Numbered from the stretch's first letter, positions 22,401 to 31,011 are shown. The stretch is 64,000 nt of DNA from Tetraselmis striata (GCA_006384855.1 VCJN01000779.1:472043-536042), one strand, 5' to 3'. Notes: generated by a model from the sequence alone, not told the origin. Made by a program: numbers and translations.

Positions 22401-25105
22401 GCCAAACGCACCGCTGCCCTGGCTTTCTTGGGTGAGCATGACACAGAGCTAGCGCTACAGTGAATACATCCCTGTGTCTGTGGAGAACTGAAGACGCCAT
22501 CTTTGTCTCACTGCCAGAGGCCCCACCTGGGAGGAGGAGGACTTGGGGGCGGTGATGGTGGCGGAGGACTTGGCGGCGGGCTGCATACAGGGACATGACC
22601 CAGCGCCCTGTTCAGCCAAACGCACCGCTGCCCTGGCTTTCTTGGGTGAGCATGACACAGAGCTAGCGCTACAGTGAATACATCCCTGTGTCTGTGGAGA
22701 ACTGAAGACGCCATCTTTGTCTCACTGCCAGAGGCCCCACCTGGGAGGAGGAGGACTTGGGGGCGGTGATGGTGGCGGAGGACTTGGCGGCGGGCTGCAT
22801 ACAGGGACATGACCCAGCGCCCTGTTCAGCCAAACGCACCGCTGCCCTTGCGTTCTTTGCCGAGCATGACACAGAGCTAGCGCTACAGTGAATAAGTCCC
22901 TGTGTCTGTGGAGAACTGAAGACGCCATCTTTGTGTCACTGCCAGAGGCCTCACCTGGGAGGAGGAGGACTTGGGGGCGGTGATGGTGGCGGAGGGCTTG
23001 GGGGCGGGCTGCGCACACGGACATGACCCAGCACCTTGTTCAGCAAAGCACACTGGTGCCCAATTGGTGTTTTAAAGCACAAGCGGCAGCATGAAGCAAA
23101 TGCATTCCTGCATCAATACATCACGGTGGATGCCATCCCATATCAACCACAGGGGGTTCCACCTTGGCGGTGGAGGGCTTGGCGGCGGCGATCTTGGCGG
23201 TGGTGGTAGGCTTGGGGGAGGACTGCACATCCATAAACATCATGCAGACATAGCAGCAACTATCAGCAGCAGCAGACCAAAAAGACTGTTGGACAGTCTA
23301 ACCATTGCAGGCAACAGTGCATAGGCTGCCACCAGCCTGCAGCAGCGTGAAGTCATACCTTGGGGGAGGGCTTGGAGGAGGAGATGGTGGTGGCGGGCTT
23401 GGCGGCGGGCTGCAGGAGCAGATATCATTGGTCAATTAGGTTCACAACAGTGACAGTACCCTCCACTCAGAAGTATGGAGGAACAGATACTACATGGCAG
23501 AAGCGGTGGCGATTTGAGCAGAAAATAAGCGTTCTTGGATACATGATAGCGGCCAGCGCGGCGCCTGAAAAGCTTGAATACCTTACCTTGGTGGGGGTGG
23601 GCTTGGTGGCGGACTTGGTGGCGGACTGGGGGGCGGCAGGGGTGGGGGGGCGCTACACGCTGAAACTGCAGACAGGTCCAGTGTGTAGCCTTCGCTGGTG
23701 CCACCGCCGCGCGACAGCCCTAGCACTGAGGGGTTGGTGTGATCCGGCGTCCCGACATACGTTATGCTGATGCTGTTGTCGCTCAGTAGAGCAATCTGGA
23801 AGCTGCTGCGCATGTTTGTTCCCCATTGTTTGACGCTATGCCAAGTAACCACAAACTGGTCATCCAGCTGCTGGTAGTAGTACTCAGTGCCCCCGCCGGG
23901 CTGAAGATTTGCAAACAGGCCAGAGATGCGTGGCAGGCTATGGTGATCCGAAGCCTCGCCCGTGTTCGAGTCATCACCACTGCCAAAAGTGACATAGCCG
24001 TTGCTTCCAATGAAGACCTGGCACGTCACACACAAGGTACTCAGGAACTCTGTCAATGTGATCCTTCCGGTATCAGGCATGCTGCAAAACGGATGGGGTA
24101 GAAACTCCTACCGAGGTGTAAGTTGTTCCGTAGTACTTGAAGGAGAATCCACTACTGAAGGAAATCTCCTGAAATGAGTTGTCGGTGAGGTCAAGTGCGG
24201 TTGCACTGGCGGTGCTCACAGGATATTCGCTTGTTGTCAGTGCTGTGAGGCATGTTGAGTAGTGCTCTGCAGCGAAGCGCAGGGTTACGTCTCCAAGGTC
24301 CACGGCGCTTGGGAACACTTCATACGGCGCCGGCACAGTTCCATATGCTTGCACCTCCCGAATCCACACCGCTGCCGTGTTGGCGCCGCCATTGCAGCTG
24401 ATAGGCCTCTCCTCCTTGGCAACAAAGTACACATAACTCGCTTCCAAGCCCACACAACCTGGGTTGAATGCAATACCCGTGGATCCGTCCACCGTGAAGG
24501 TGAACACATTGTAGTCCGTTATTCCCGTGTCTGGGACAACGCCACATAACGTGTTGCTATCATGCCCTGCATCGCTGGTACCTGATGACCATACATACAG
24601 TACGTTTCAGTAAGCGATCATATTATCTCAAATTATACTGATGCCATTTAGCGCTACCAGCGCCAGGTTGCATTGTTGGCATGGCTATGCCGCTTCCGGC
24701 TGCCCTGCAGGAATATCTCGGTCTAGTATAGCCAGGATGTCGCATCAAGCCACGGCACAGTCTGACATCATGTTCGGACAGAGGTGTCTCAACTAAGACA
24801 TGTTGTACAGGGTCAGAAATCAAAGCCAGGCTGGTCAATAATTCACACAGGTGCGGCAGACCTGCATATATCTCCATGTTTTTAATCCACTCCTTCTGGT
24901 AGCCTCCAGGAATGTACACCTTGATGGTGGTCAAAGTGATTGCTGTTGCACTGAGAGTGACCCTGAGAAAGGGTGGATCTCGGGCTGTGTCACATACGCC
25001 TCGCATTGAACACAAGTTCCCTCTGTCCTCATCGATGTTGCCGTCAACACATTCGCCTCCAGCATCCATCTCTGAGTCATCAGGGAAGGTAGGCTGATCT
25101 TGAGT
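8004..25105 (-). CDS. giant polycystin-type channel with multidomain ectodomain (multi-exon)
   Basis: Minus-strand exons with GT..AG borders run from 25105 to a TGA at 8004. In order they encode a discoidin-like segment, a nidogen-like domain, a Ser-Pro-rich spacer with pherophorin-like pieces, Ig/HYR-like modules, a linker, the polycystin extracellular domain, channel helices with a pore loop, and a long tail. Polycystins (TRPP) are cation channels of the plasma or ciliary membrane; the algal ectodomain would face the matrix. No in-frame stop interrupts the exons checked, and phases match at the junctions resolved (24655/24580, 24112/24017, 10605/10456). Whether spacer-side and channel-side exons form one transcript is inferred from shared strand, continuous splice sites and absence of an internal start; two adjacent genes remain possible. 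Not every exon border could be fixed. Confidence 0.6.
10605..11081 (-). CDS. channel exon: pore-region helices of polycystin-type protein
   Basis: A 159-codon exon (acceptor CTCGCAG, donor GTGCGCAAGC). It holds a hydrophobic helix (FLQMIAVVLLLFHWLQL), a SIERIRATILSARSDLGHF linker, a second helix (FVLMAILMVLAAFACHIGLG), the pore-loop block SVQDAVRTMFSLMVSSDLGG, and a last helix (LFLLPTLFIFFMLNFLLAIL). This is the S4-S5/S5/pore/S6 layout of PKD2-like channels; animal PKD2 has LGD where this protein has SSDLGG. Excision of the following 148-bp intron restores a continuous frame into the tail exon. Confidence 0.8.
12165..12380 (-). CDS. channel exon: S2/S3-type helix of polycystin-type protein
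   Basis: A 72-codon exon between acceptor TGCTCGGCAG and donor GTGCGC. It encodes ALVTLSLCYFKLKDIQRAKG, a hydrophobic helix (LRLALIACLLAVQAIHMLCIL), then YDIYDAAHSGAARWWMPFK. The YD..D....ARW..P pattern follows a transmembrane helix in polycystins as well. Further small exons of the same domain are visible near 12488-12546 (QEAALTVNLLGPAKLFIAE) and 12680-12830 (ESALIDDKTEALSFRFATYN, matching the WID..TRA..F..YN pattern). Confidence 0.65.
12994..13251 (-). CDS. polycystin extracellular (TOP/mucolipin-like) domain exon
   Basis: 86 codons, phase 0, acceptor GGCGTACAG and donor GAG|GTAACC, which is followed at once by a C16 run. Diagnostic motifs are GTDPVFMPASALYN, DYYNMSLDSGEITGYGAPRW and GFADGFPMVLETRMSRRRA, corresponding to GVDPVF, DYYN.S..SGEI and the trailing FPV.L.TR segment of polycystin extracellular domains. 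This is the strongest single family signature in the window. Confidence 0.8.
13497..13850 (-). CDS. exon with first part of polycystin extracellular domain
   Basis: Donor CTAGCG|GTGCGT at 13496. The exon includes NANNRLLTGVLLHQTRRSPR, CSAQHERFHDLTNMCTS and ELLVANLA, matching the NRLL.G...Q.R segment and conserved cysteines that follow the first transmembrane helix in polycystins. Hydrophobic sequence just upstream (about 13990-13870, SVLAISIVPQMLMLPACYY in another frame) could be that helix. The 5' border of the exon is not resolved. Confidence 0.55.
14009..16140 (-). CDS. linker exons between Ig-like modules and channel
   Basis: At least three exons are supported. 16133 to about 15965 (acceptor GCTTTGGCAG; donor CAGCAG|GTCGCT) encodes MQTVTEGANQALRQAVVRVLQ. 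A second, at about 15180-14895, encodes EELAGMLQASNLGLDLRNLEL ahead of a DTVTRAMDVIKTVTRSLQQ helix. A third, at about 14500-14040, has VNALSAAVGSSLQAFEATDS, an acidic stretch and a SRRRLLAAGGGSSGG tail. The helical, Ser/Thr/Gln-rich composition resembles the pre-TM1 stalk of polycystin-1-like proteins, but no GAIN/GPS motif was found. Function is not assigned. Confidence 0.45.
16230..18720 (-). CDS. exons encoding Ig/HYR-like modules with Cys-rich ends
   Basis: Repeated ~100-residue modules occur. The clearest is at about 18690-18330: AIAWDALDGNLTSLIRV, then IIFTYTVFDSAGNKAL and a Cys tail (ERICEFEDGRRLCSTEGVCM). This is the D..DG.LT..../YTV.DSAGN pattern of HYR/DUF5011-type beta-sandwich repeats. 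Related copies lie near 18040-17710 (PGRYIITFEVANDAGLSAAV; ERLCSNMRCSV), 17130-16870 (YAVTFIMVDWAS; EAMCAGGLCS) and 16800-16260. Exon joins at 17294/17158 and 16861/16806 look consensus. Likely extracellular binding or spacer modules. Confidence 0.55.
18870..20150 (-). CDS. ectodomain exons between Pro-rich spacer and Ig-like modules
   Basis: Two long open exons. 20150 to about 19500 begins with a SPPGSPPPSPPAPPPPPS run, then ISPHLMVPITSMIVDLLPS, RKLLQITEAKWQALPYIQQQ and a NLHWPHSDPEHVESYLAWL segment. A second (about 19388-18980) has SSTFSHTDMQEALLRWAFAI and LGRVRLVDDTSHEIFLSPD. No named domain was recognised. The Pro-rich start joins the spacer through a 47-bp intron (20151-20197) that is mostly a C23 run. 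Confidence 0.45.
20530..23640 (-). CDS. hydroxyproline-type Ser-Pro-rich spacer built from about twelve mini-exons
   Basis: Small exons, mostly 50-65 nt, each flanked by consensus sites (acceptors ..TGCAG, donors AAG|GTATG, CAG|GTGAG), encode PPPSPPPPSPPSPPPPR-type peptides. Clear ones lie near 21350-21400, 21540-21595, 21722-21778, 21905-21960, 22098-22160, 22317-22370, 22527-22585, 22741-22799, 22955-23012, 23163-23225, 23360-23412 and 23587-23640. At 21035-21153 an exon of another type (MQAIAKSFASEPDISATQC) looks pherophorin-like. Such SP-rich rods are typical of volvocine extracellular-matrix glycoproteins. Confidence 0.6.
22296..23035 (-). repeat. four tandem exon+intron units, 211-214 bp
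   Basis: The word CTCACTGCCAGAGGCC (one variant base in the last copy) starts at 22296, 22507, 22721 and 22935. Each unit holds one Ser-Pro-rich mini-exon and its intron. Units two and three appear nearly identical, differing mainly in an intron segment near 22650/22860; the outer two are more diverged. Each duplicated exon is close to a multiple of three, so copy number can change without breaking the frame. Confidence 0.85.
23590..24580 (-). CDS. nidogen-like domain exons of the giant protein
   Basis: Exon 24580-24112 (acceptor TCATCAG, donor CCTCG|GTAGGA) ends FSSGFSFKYYGTTYTS. After a 94-bp intron (24018-24111) exon 24017-23590 continues VFIGSNGYVTFGSGD, then RISGLFANLQPGGG, FVVTWHSVKQWG, FQIALLSDNSISITYVG and a Pro-rich end. 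The series [FGY.YTS.FI.SNGYVTFG] + [ISGLFADL.P] + [F.VTW] + [FQ..L...G.I.I.Y] matches nidogen/NIDO-like extracellular domains. It probably binds matrix or ligand outside the cell. Confidence 0.65.
24655..25105 (-). CDS. discoidin-like (F5/8C-type) segment, first visible ectodomain exon
   Basis: Acceptor GCGCTGCACAG at 25106; donor GGCGCTG|GTAGCG at 24654, whose phase matches the next exon. It includes CVDGNIDEDRGNLCSMRGVC, DPPFLRVTLSATAITLTTIK and YIPGGYQKEWIKNMEIYAGL. The order [VDG + Cys], [P.L.V.L....I..I.VY], [I.N..IY.G] is that of galactose-binding discoidin-type folds. The next exon has a second similar piece (VWIREVQAYG). A more upstream exon must exist; a non-LTR element occupies the adjoining DNA. 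Confidence 0.5.
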
Positions 25106-25269
25106 CTGTGCAGCGCAGAAAATTTAGTGCCCATGGCCATAATGCAGTAAGTGGTCAGCGCGCAGTTTTCTGTTGCATTGAATCGATGAAACATGATAGC
25201 CAAATGCCCACACCGGGTGCAGTGGACCACTACATCTCATAAATGTTACTGGCAACATTACAAAAATAG

Positions 25270-26525
25270 ACGCACATGCCTGGGGTATATATGTTGGTGG
25301 GGTGCACCGACAGCGGCAAGGCAACCAATACCGGTGCCATATCAGTTTTACGCGGACGACGCTGTTGGTATCACAGGCTCGTTCGATAGCCTGCATGCCA
25401 TGTTTGCCCACTTCTCGCAACGGGTGAAGGACCATTTTATGGGGTTTGGGGTAATTAAGTGTGAGGTGATGGCATTAAATCGACATTCCGACGAGACGCG
25501 TTCTGCGATTAAGCTGCCCGAAGGCAGCTTGGCGGGAGGGGGGGGGGGGTTTACCGGTTGTAAAGGAACATAGGTATTTGCGTACGGTCATAGCTCGGAT
25601 TTAGATATGCAGCACATAGTAGTTGACCGGGTTAAGAAGGGTAAAACACGCCATTGAGGCGCTCGATTCGGTATTAGTCGGTGGACGGGACAAAATTTTC
25701 TATTTATGTGCATGTGTCTGTCTTTAAAACATGTGTACTACCGGTGTGAAATATGGGTTGTGGATAGAACTAGAGGCGCAAATACATTATAAACCGTACT
25801 CACCAGTGCTTGCGGCGCCTTATTGGGGTGGGTAAAAACTCCCCTGCTGTGGCCATTGCATCGTTGATGCGGGAATCGGATATTGCGCACGTAGAGGCTA
25901 CGGCCGCTGCGGCACGGGCTCGGGCGTTCCTTAAAGCTCCGATTTGAATACAAGTATAACACATTTAGTATATCAGCCAAGTCGGGCGCGCCCTAACACA
26001 TGGACATCGGGGACTGTGCGGTGGTCACATGGACTAGCTAGGGAAAACGTAGGGCTAGCTGAGGGGCGCACCTTCCACTTGAGTGGAGGTCACTAGCCGC
26101 GCGATGCCGCTAAACTAGAAAAGGTATCGGTGTGGGCGCGTTACGAATTGTCAGCATCGTTTGCACGCACTTAAACCTGCGGAATATATGTCTAGGCGTC
26201 TTATGCGTCAAACCCATTGCCACAGTACGATGTGGGTGTCCCCGCGGGGGCTGTGGCCGGGCTGCACATTATGATACAATAAAGCACCCGAGTATTCCCC
26301 ACTGCCCACCGATTGGCCCGGATTCATGCCATGCTTGAGCGGTTCCTCGAACACTGCCCTGCATGTGGCGGAGGTGAATCTGAGACTATCGAACATATGT
26401 TGGAAGAGTGCCCACGGGGGGGGGGGGGGGGGGGGTATCACCGTCATAACTTGGGGTTGCTAGTTCCGGAGCTTAGGGATTTATTAGGACTCAGCTTATG
26501 GCGTCAACACCTGAGGACTTAACTG
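25270..26525 (+). mobile_element. 5'-truncated non-LTR retrotransposon (LINE) copy
   Basis: Plus-strand remnants in order: the RT palm motif YADDAV (about 25357) followed by FGVIKCEVMALN; RVKKGKTRH/KHAIEALDS-type sequence with stops; a Y.CEIWVVD block (about 25760); QCLRRLIGVG and AVAIASLMRE (about 25805-25870); and a C-terminal zinc knuckle, CPACGGGESETIEHMLEEC (CX2CX9HX4C), at about 26355-26412. That is the 3' half of an L1-like element. Frame breaks, stops and two internal G-runs make it dead. It lies opposite in orientation to the host gene. Confidence 0.65.
26416..26435. repeat. G20 homopolymer inside the LINE zinc-knuckle ORF
   Basis: The run immediately follows the last zinc-knuckle cysteine and would encode poly-Gly where such elements normally have a variable residue stretch. 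A second run, G12 at 25538-25549, lies after the RT motif. Both show that these homopolymers also occur within transposon coding DNA. Confidence 0.7.
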
Positions 26526-26529
26526 CCTG

Positions 26530-27490
26530 AGGATGGGGGTTGCCCCAACTCGCATAATCATTACTCGAATGGGCCGACGCTCAAACGGGTAGGGCGGACC
26601 TGTCGCGGTCAGTGCCGGGTATTTTGATGGCAGTGTTTTAGCGGTGATGGCGGTGATGGCAGTGTTTTAGCAGTGATGCCGGTGATCCAACAGTGTTGGG
26701 AATTCCGTCACTGACCTCTAGTCTTACAGAATGCTTCGGCAATTTGCTTGACTATAACAGAGCGTCTCGTACCTAGGGCTTTCCGTAACTGGATCGCTGC
26801 CTAGACGGCCGTCGTAGAGACGCTGCAAGGGTTTCACTGGTGCCAGTCCTGTCGCAGGCCCCCCCCAAAAAACGGGGATAAGACCCCGCGCCCTCATTTT
26901 CTTGAAGAAGCGAAGTATCGAATACATTCAACCCGTATAGCGATATATGGCAGCGGGTACCTGTACTGGTGTGAATTACTAAAAGGACACTAACAAATCC
27001 ACCTACTGCTAAGAGTACCGGTATGGAGATACTAAAAAATCAGCACAGCAAGCCGCCAAAAAGCGGCCCGCATCCCCCAAGAGGCCGGATGGATGAGTGA
27101 CGCGCGCACGGTTCAGAGTCCGGGCCACGCGTGCACGTGTGTGTGAGGGTGATCCTCGGACGTGCAACGGGATGGCGGACGAATCTGCGCCGTCTGATGA
27201 GGCCGCGAGCACGCTCTCGAGCCGCCACCAAGCTTAGGACCCCGAGGAAATCTTGCGAGTGAGGCCTCCTGGTGAGCCCGGGTGGCAGCGGGTACTGGTA
27301 CCAGTAGTACTTACCGTATTTTACGAGTCGTATATCACAGCACTGCCGTACAGATAGATACCTGTAATCGGATGAAGCAGGCGGAGTCAATATTAATGCA
27401 CCGCATCACCTTGGGCACCAGACAGTTGCCGGGCGGATGCCAAGCCGGAAGCAACTGAAACCGCGTAGCGACTCAGGAATAATATGATTC
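26530..27490. other. repeat-derived DNA without a supported gene
   Basis: About 26620-26700 holds short direct repeats of GGCAGTGTTTTAGC and GGTGATG words. 27037-27075 shares CAGCACAGCAAGCCGCC and AAGCGGCCCGCATC with the repeat family at 56.7 kb, and 26966-26985 shares GGTGTGAATTAC with it. No coding exon was recognised. Confidence 0.35.
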
Positions 27491-27766
27491 ATATCTCAAC
27501 AGAAGATGTCCAGGCAGGTTACCTGCCTAAGGATTGATTACCTGTACCGTGGAAGATACGTACATGTGATGCTGCTAAGGATTACATCCGCGCTGTGGGC
27601 GGCATGCCATGACTCGTGCCTGTACGACACGTACTCTCGGACAGCAAGCGAGGGACTGTCCCCGATACCCGTACAGTATGTGAATAATCCTTCTCGAGGC
27701 AAAAAAAAAACATGCGCGGTCTCGGCGAGGGGAGGTACGGTAGTGGGTGGTGGCGGCGTGGCGTGC

Positions 27767-27788
27767 GGGGGGGGGGGGGGGGGGGGGG
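27767..27788. repeat. G22 homopolymer next to a 5' splice site
   Basis: On the minus strand the secreted exon ends CTGCTG|GTGCGCGCG and runs straight into C22, the same arrangement as at 10604 and 12993. Confidence 0.7.
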
Positions 27789-27797
27789 CGCGCGCAC

Positions 27798-28064
27798 CAG
27801 CAGTGTTTCACCCGCAGTGGTCTGGAGAAGACGCCTCGTGCTTCCGACCGTTACCGGGGTGGAAGGCGTACCAGTCCTCAGCAGGGCGTCAACGAGTGGT
27901 GTCGCCGGCCGCCTGTGGTGCTGGGTTTGGGCCCGCCTTCCACGCCGGCCCTGTTGCCAAGGAGAAATTCGCACAGACTCGTCCCCAACCGCTCGCAAAC
28001 ATACTGGCGAGAGCAGGAGGAGCGCGAGGACGACAGACAGAACAGCGCTCAAACGACCTCCCAT
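27798..28064 (-). CDS. first exon of a secreted protein (signal peptide)
   Basis: An ATG at 28064 opens exactly 89 codons to a donor (CTG|GTGCGC) at 27797. The start MGGRLSAVLSVVLALLLLS followed by PVCLRAVGD is a clear signal peptide. The exon ends with a STRRLLQTTAGETLL segment; RRLLQ-type motifs after the signal are common in volvocine secreted and membrane proteins. It lies upstream of, and on the same strand as, the polycystin-type gene whose own start is missing, so it may be that gene's exon 1, with the LINE in the intron. This link is inference; it could belong to a separate gene. Confidence 0.55.
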
Positions 28065-28175
28065 CGCGAAGCGCCACGCCTGGCGCAAGTTTTTCACGTC
28101 GTTCAGAGGCTGTCCCAGTACGGATAGTCCCGTGCCATGCTCCGGCGCTGCGATCCCGCCTTTGCTGTGCGCCCG

Positions 28176-28211
28176 CCCCCCCCCCCCCCCCCCCCCCCCG
28201 CCCCCCCCCCC
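28176..28211. repeat. C-run of about 35 nt, one interruption
   Basis: C24 followed by one G and C11. It lies upstream of the secreted first exon on the opposite strand sense to the other runs in this gene, so it is not at a donor. It is a candidate G-quadruplex on the minus strand. Confidence 0.7.
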
Positions 28212-28499
28212 GCTGGAAATATTCCGACTGGGCGTCACAGGTAGGACTGTCGGAATAGCACCAGTGCTGCACTTAAGCATCTATATGCTGCACATCGTCG
28301 CTACAAGCTGCGGGCGAGTTGGTGAAAGCCCTTCCGGTTTGGAAAAGCGCCCGCGGTCCGCCAGAGAATCAGATGCAGAAGCAACCAGCAGTCGAGCAAG
28401 GATTAATCACGAGGTACGAGTAGATCAGACGAAAGCAGGAATGAGACGAACGCCGCCAGCAGCACCGCGTCGTACCCGCATCGCCTGCGCGCCGCGCGC

Positions 28500-28690
28500 G
28501 CCACTATTGGTAATGCCGCGGTACTGGTGTGAAGTACAAAAAGGCCAGCAGGTAACAATAAATCCACCTATAAAAGCAGTTCTACTAGGAGATCAACACA
28601 TCGCAAGGCACTTAAAAGCATCCCTGGTAGGGTATATAATTACATGAGCTAGCAGCAGAAGGCGATATCGGAAATCACCAAAGTAAAAGG
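28500..28690. repeat. dispersed repeat shared with 56.5-56.8 kb
   Basis: The stretch contains GGTGTGAAGTACAAAAAGG at 28528 and a 33-bp block at about 28635-28667 (with ATGAGCTAGCAGCAGAAGG inside) that recurs exactly at about 56522-56554. The family also has a partial copy at 26.97-27.08 kb. It is non-coding as far as can be seen. Confidence 0.6.
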
Positions 28691-28706
28691 CAATCAGAAA
28701 GGTCCT

Positions 28707-29669
28707 CTACATCGACTGCGGGGTGGAAGCAGGAACATGAGAAGACGCAGAGTGGGCACGAGCACACGCATCATACTTGGCCATCTGCACACCGGCAGAG
28801 AGAATGCCGCCCAGGGTACCATGCACGCAAGCCGAGACCCGCTGCAACAGCCCCCGCCGTGTGCGCGACAGGTGACGGCGGAACTCAGCAGGTTGGCCGG
28901 CGACAAAGTTTCGAAGTGCCTGAACGGATTGACCACGAAGAAAGCAAGAGGTCGGGGCGGAAGGACCGCCAGGGAAGTTGCGCACAGCCAACAGCACCGC
29001 GAAGATGTAGACCACAGTCAAAGCGGACTTCCCGAGTCGGCCGCGGTCCTCAACCACAAAAGGGTAGTACCGGTGAACACCCTGCACTGGGGCGGAAGAC
29101 GCCCGGTCCGCTGCCAACTTAGCATGCTCCGCCTCGGTCGCCGCGATTCCCGGGATGCACCAGCGGGGGTCGTTGCTCCAAGTGGGGGTCGTGGAGGACA
29201 CGCACGCGAAGTCGATCATGTAATCGCACGCTGCCCCTCCCCACCCCGCCAGCGTCAGGTCCGACGGCCGCGAGCGGTCCACTGGGCGCAGCCCACTCGT
29301 CTCAAGGGTCAAGTCGCCGGCTCCCGAGCGGTCCCGGTCAAGCACCGCCCCCGCATCAATTGCCACAGATGCCCACAGATTCTTCAAAGCGGTATGCATG
29401 CGGTGCTTGTAGTTCGCTACGGGGCATATGGGTAGATGATCCACGATGAAATCCGTAGCGCTCCGGTTCGAGCCATCCGTAGAGCGAAGCCATAAGGGAT
29501 CAATACCACACGTTGGGCCAGAGCAAGTGACAAGCGCGGAACCTCCGCGCGGGCAAAGGCCCAGTACCCGCGCAGCGGCGGCCGCAAAATCCCTGGTAGG
29601 GTACTCGTACCCGGCGATATCTTGTGCAGACACCCATAAGAATGCTGGCGAACCCCAAGCCTGGTTCAC
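28707..29669 (-). CDS. retrotransposon ORF end with restriction-like endonuclease domain
   Basis: A 320-codon open frame. Between about residues 115 and 225 it has RPSDLTLAGW (R-P-D-type), CDYMIDFACVSS (second Asp), an AEHAKLAADRA helix (Lys) and YYPFVVEDRGRLGKSA. This is the arrangement of the PD-(D/E)XK restriction-like endonuclease found at the C-terminus of RLE-type non-LTR elements (R2/CRE-like and the algal Dualen/RandI group). The preceding RT part is absent from the window. The frame is surprisingly intact for a fragment. Clade is not determined. Confidence 0.55.
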   Translation of the reverse strand: MNQAWGSPAFLWVSAQDIAGYEYPTRDFAAAAARVLGLCPRGGSALVTCSGPTCGIDPLWLRSTDGSNRSATDFIVDHLPICPVANYKHRMHTALKNLWASVAIDAGAVLDRDRSGAGDLTLETSGLRPVDRSRPSDLTLAGWGGAACDYMIDFACVSSTTPTWSNDPRWCIPGIAATEAEHAKLAADRASSAPVQGVHRYYPFVVEDRGRLGKSALTVVYIFAVLLAVRNFPGGPSAPTSCFLRGQSVQALRNFVAGQPAEFRRHLSRTRRGLLQRVSACVHGTLGGILSAGVQMAKYDACARAHSASSHVPASTPQSM

Positions 29670-29719
29670 TGCCCGAACCTCGACAGCACCCCAAGGGCTT
29701 GAAACGCGCGCTACTCACT

Positions 29720-31000
29720 TATTTAGGTCGTGTTTCGGCAGTTTGAATCGTTTCAAAGCCGAGCATGGTTGTTCCAAAATGATCGCGCAGGCTTTTTCAC
29801 TCGGTCAAGAGCCGACATTGGCAGAGGTTCCACCAGTGAAAGCGTGGAGAGAAAACGAAGTACATGGGGTGGGGGTGGGGGGGGGCTGTATGAAGCAAAG
29901 CGAAACTGGAAGATGGCAAGCTCAATTGTTACGCGCCTGCTTTTATGTCTACTCGTATTGCACACGAGGGGGCACAACGACGGGTGAACTAATTTGATAA
30001 CCCGTACCGCTCCAATAACACATACATCTCTAGATTCTAGAAAGCGGCGGGAGGAAACCCCACAAACTACAAACATGTTCACGAAGGTACTCGTTTCTGA
30101 AGACCGTGAACGGGTCGCAAATCCGATATTTGTAAGTGGCAACGCTTTTTGGCTACGCGGCACGCGCTACGTGCGTATCATTAGCATGTGACCGCTCGCG
30201 CTTCTCCCTCATGGCCTCATCATCCCGCCTTCAGCCCCACTCGTGCATGCGACTCACAAGACGAGGTATATGAAGGCCACCACATGCCTACGTTATGTTA
30301 GCGCGATGCTACCGCGGTATGCGCGTGATGCTCTCGTCGAAACGGGGTCCGCTTAACCGCGCTTGATACGGTACTTCTATTGTATTCGTACTCATTTCAT
30401 TGTACGAGTGCCGTATTTCGTAAGCCCTGACGACTACATACTTACTCCAGCTTTACGTGAGCTTATCCGCGCTTATTCATGCATGCCACGAGTACATGCG
30501 CCGAGATCTCGACGCCGCAGCAGCACCCATACGTGAAACGGTACGTGATGCATCTCATCCCGCCGCCCCACACTTGCGTACTTCGCCATGGCGCGCAACC
30601 GCGCGGCGGGCCTGACGCTGCTGACGCGCACGCGGCGGCGGAGCGACTACCTTGTCATCCCTCATCTGGCATGCTTATCATCCTCCGCTCTCGCCCGGAA
30701 TCTAACCACTTGCTATCCCATAGCCGCCCCCCTCAGCACACCCACGTCGCGATGCCTCGCGACAACGCGAGATCATGCATTGAGAAGAGTGTCTTCGATG
30801 TAAGCGATGGTCCGAGCGGCCACCTTCCGGTCCAAAGCCATGTGTGCAAAAGTCACCTCCATGGGAATAGCCGCAATTTCAAAGTAAACCACCTCAGACA
30901 CCAAGCTAACGACGCATGCTCGATGGGCCAAACCCGCTTACTGTCGGCGAGTGCATGCGAGTGTGTGCATTCCAGCTTGTCATGGCAATCTTAACCGGCG
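29720..31000. other. no supported gene
   Basis: AT/GC-mixed sequence with short frames on both strands. A G-rich GGGTGGGGGTGGGG tract at about 29870 interrupts the longest minus-strand frame. Nothing is recognised. Confidence 0.25.
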
Positions 31001-31011
31001 CTCGCCACAAC

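Noticed and set aside
22296..23035. CRISPR-like array (regular repeats)
   Set aside because: Units are 211-214-bp exon+intron duplications with no short identical repeat and variable spacers; the genome is eukaryotic.
20530..23640. Stand-alone cell-wall hydroxyproline-rich glycoprotein gene
   Set aside because: Mini-exons are bracketed by consensus splice sites joining them to ectodomain exons on both sides, with no start, stop or polyadenylation signal assigned to the tract alone. It is kept as an alternative only.
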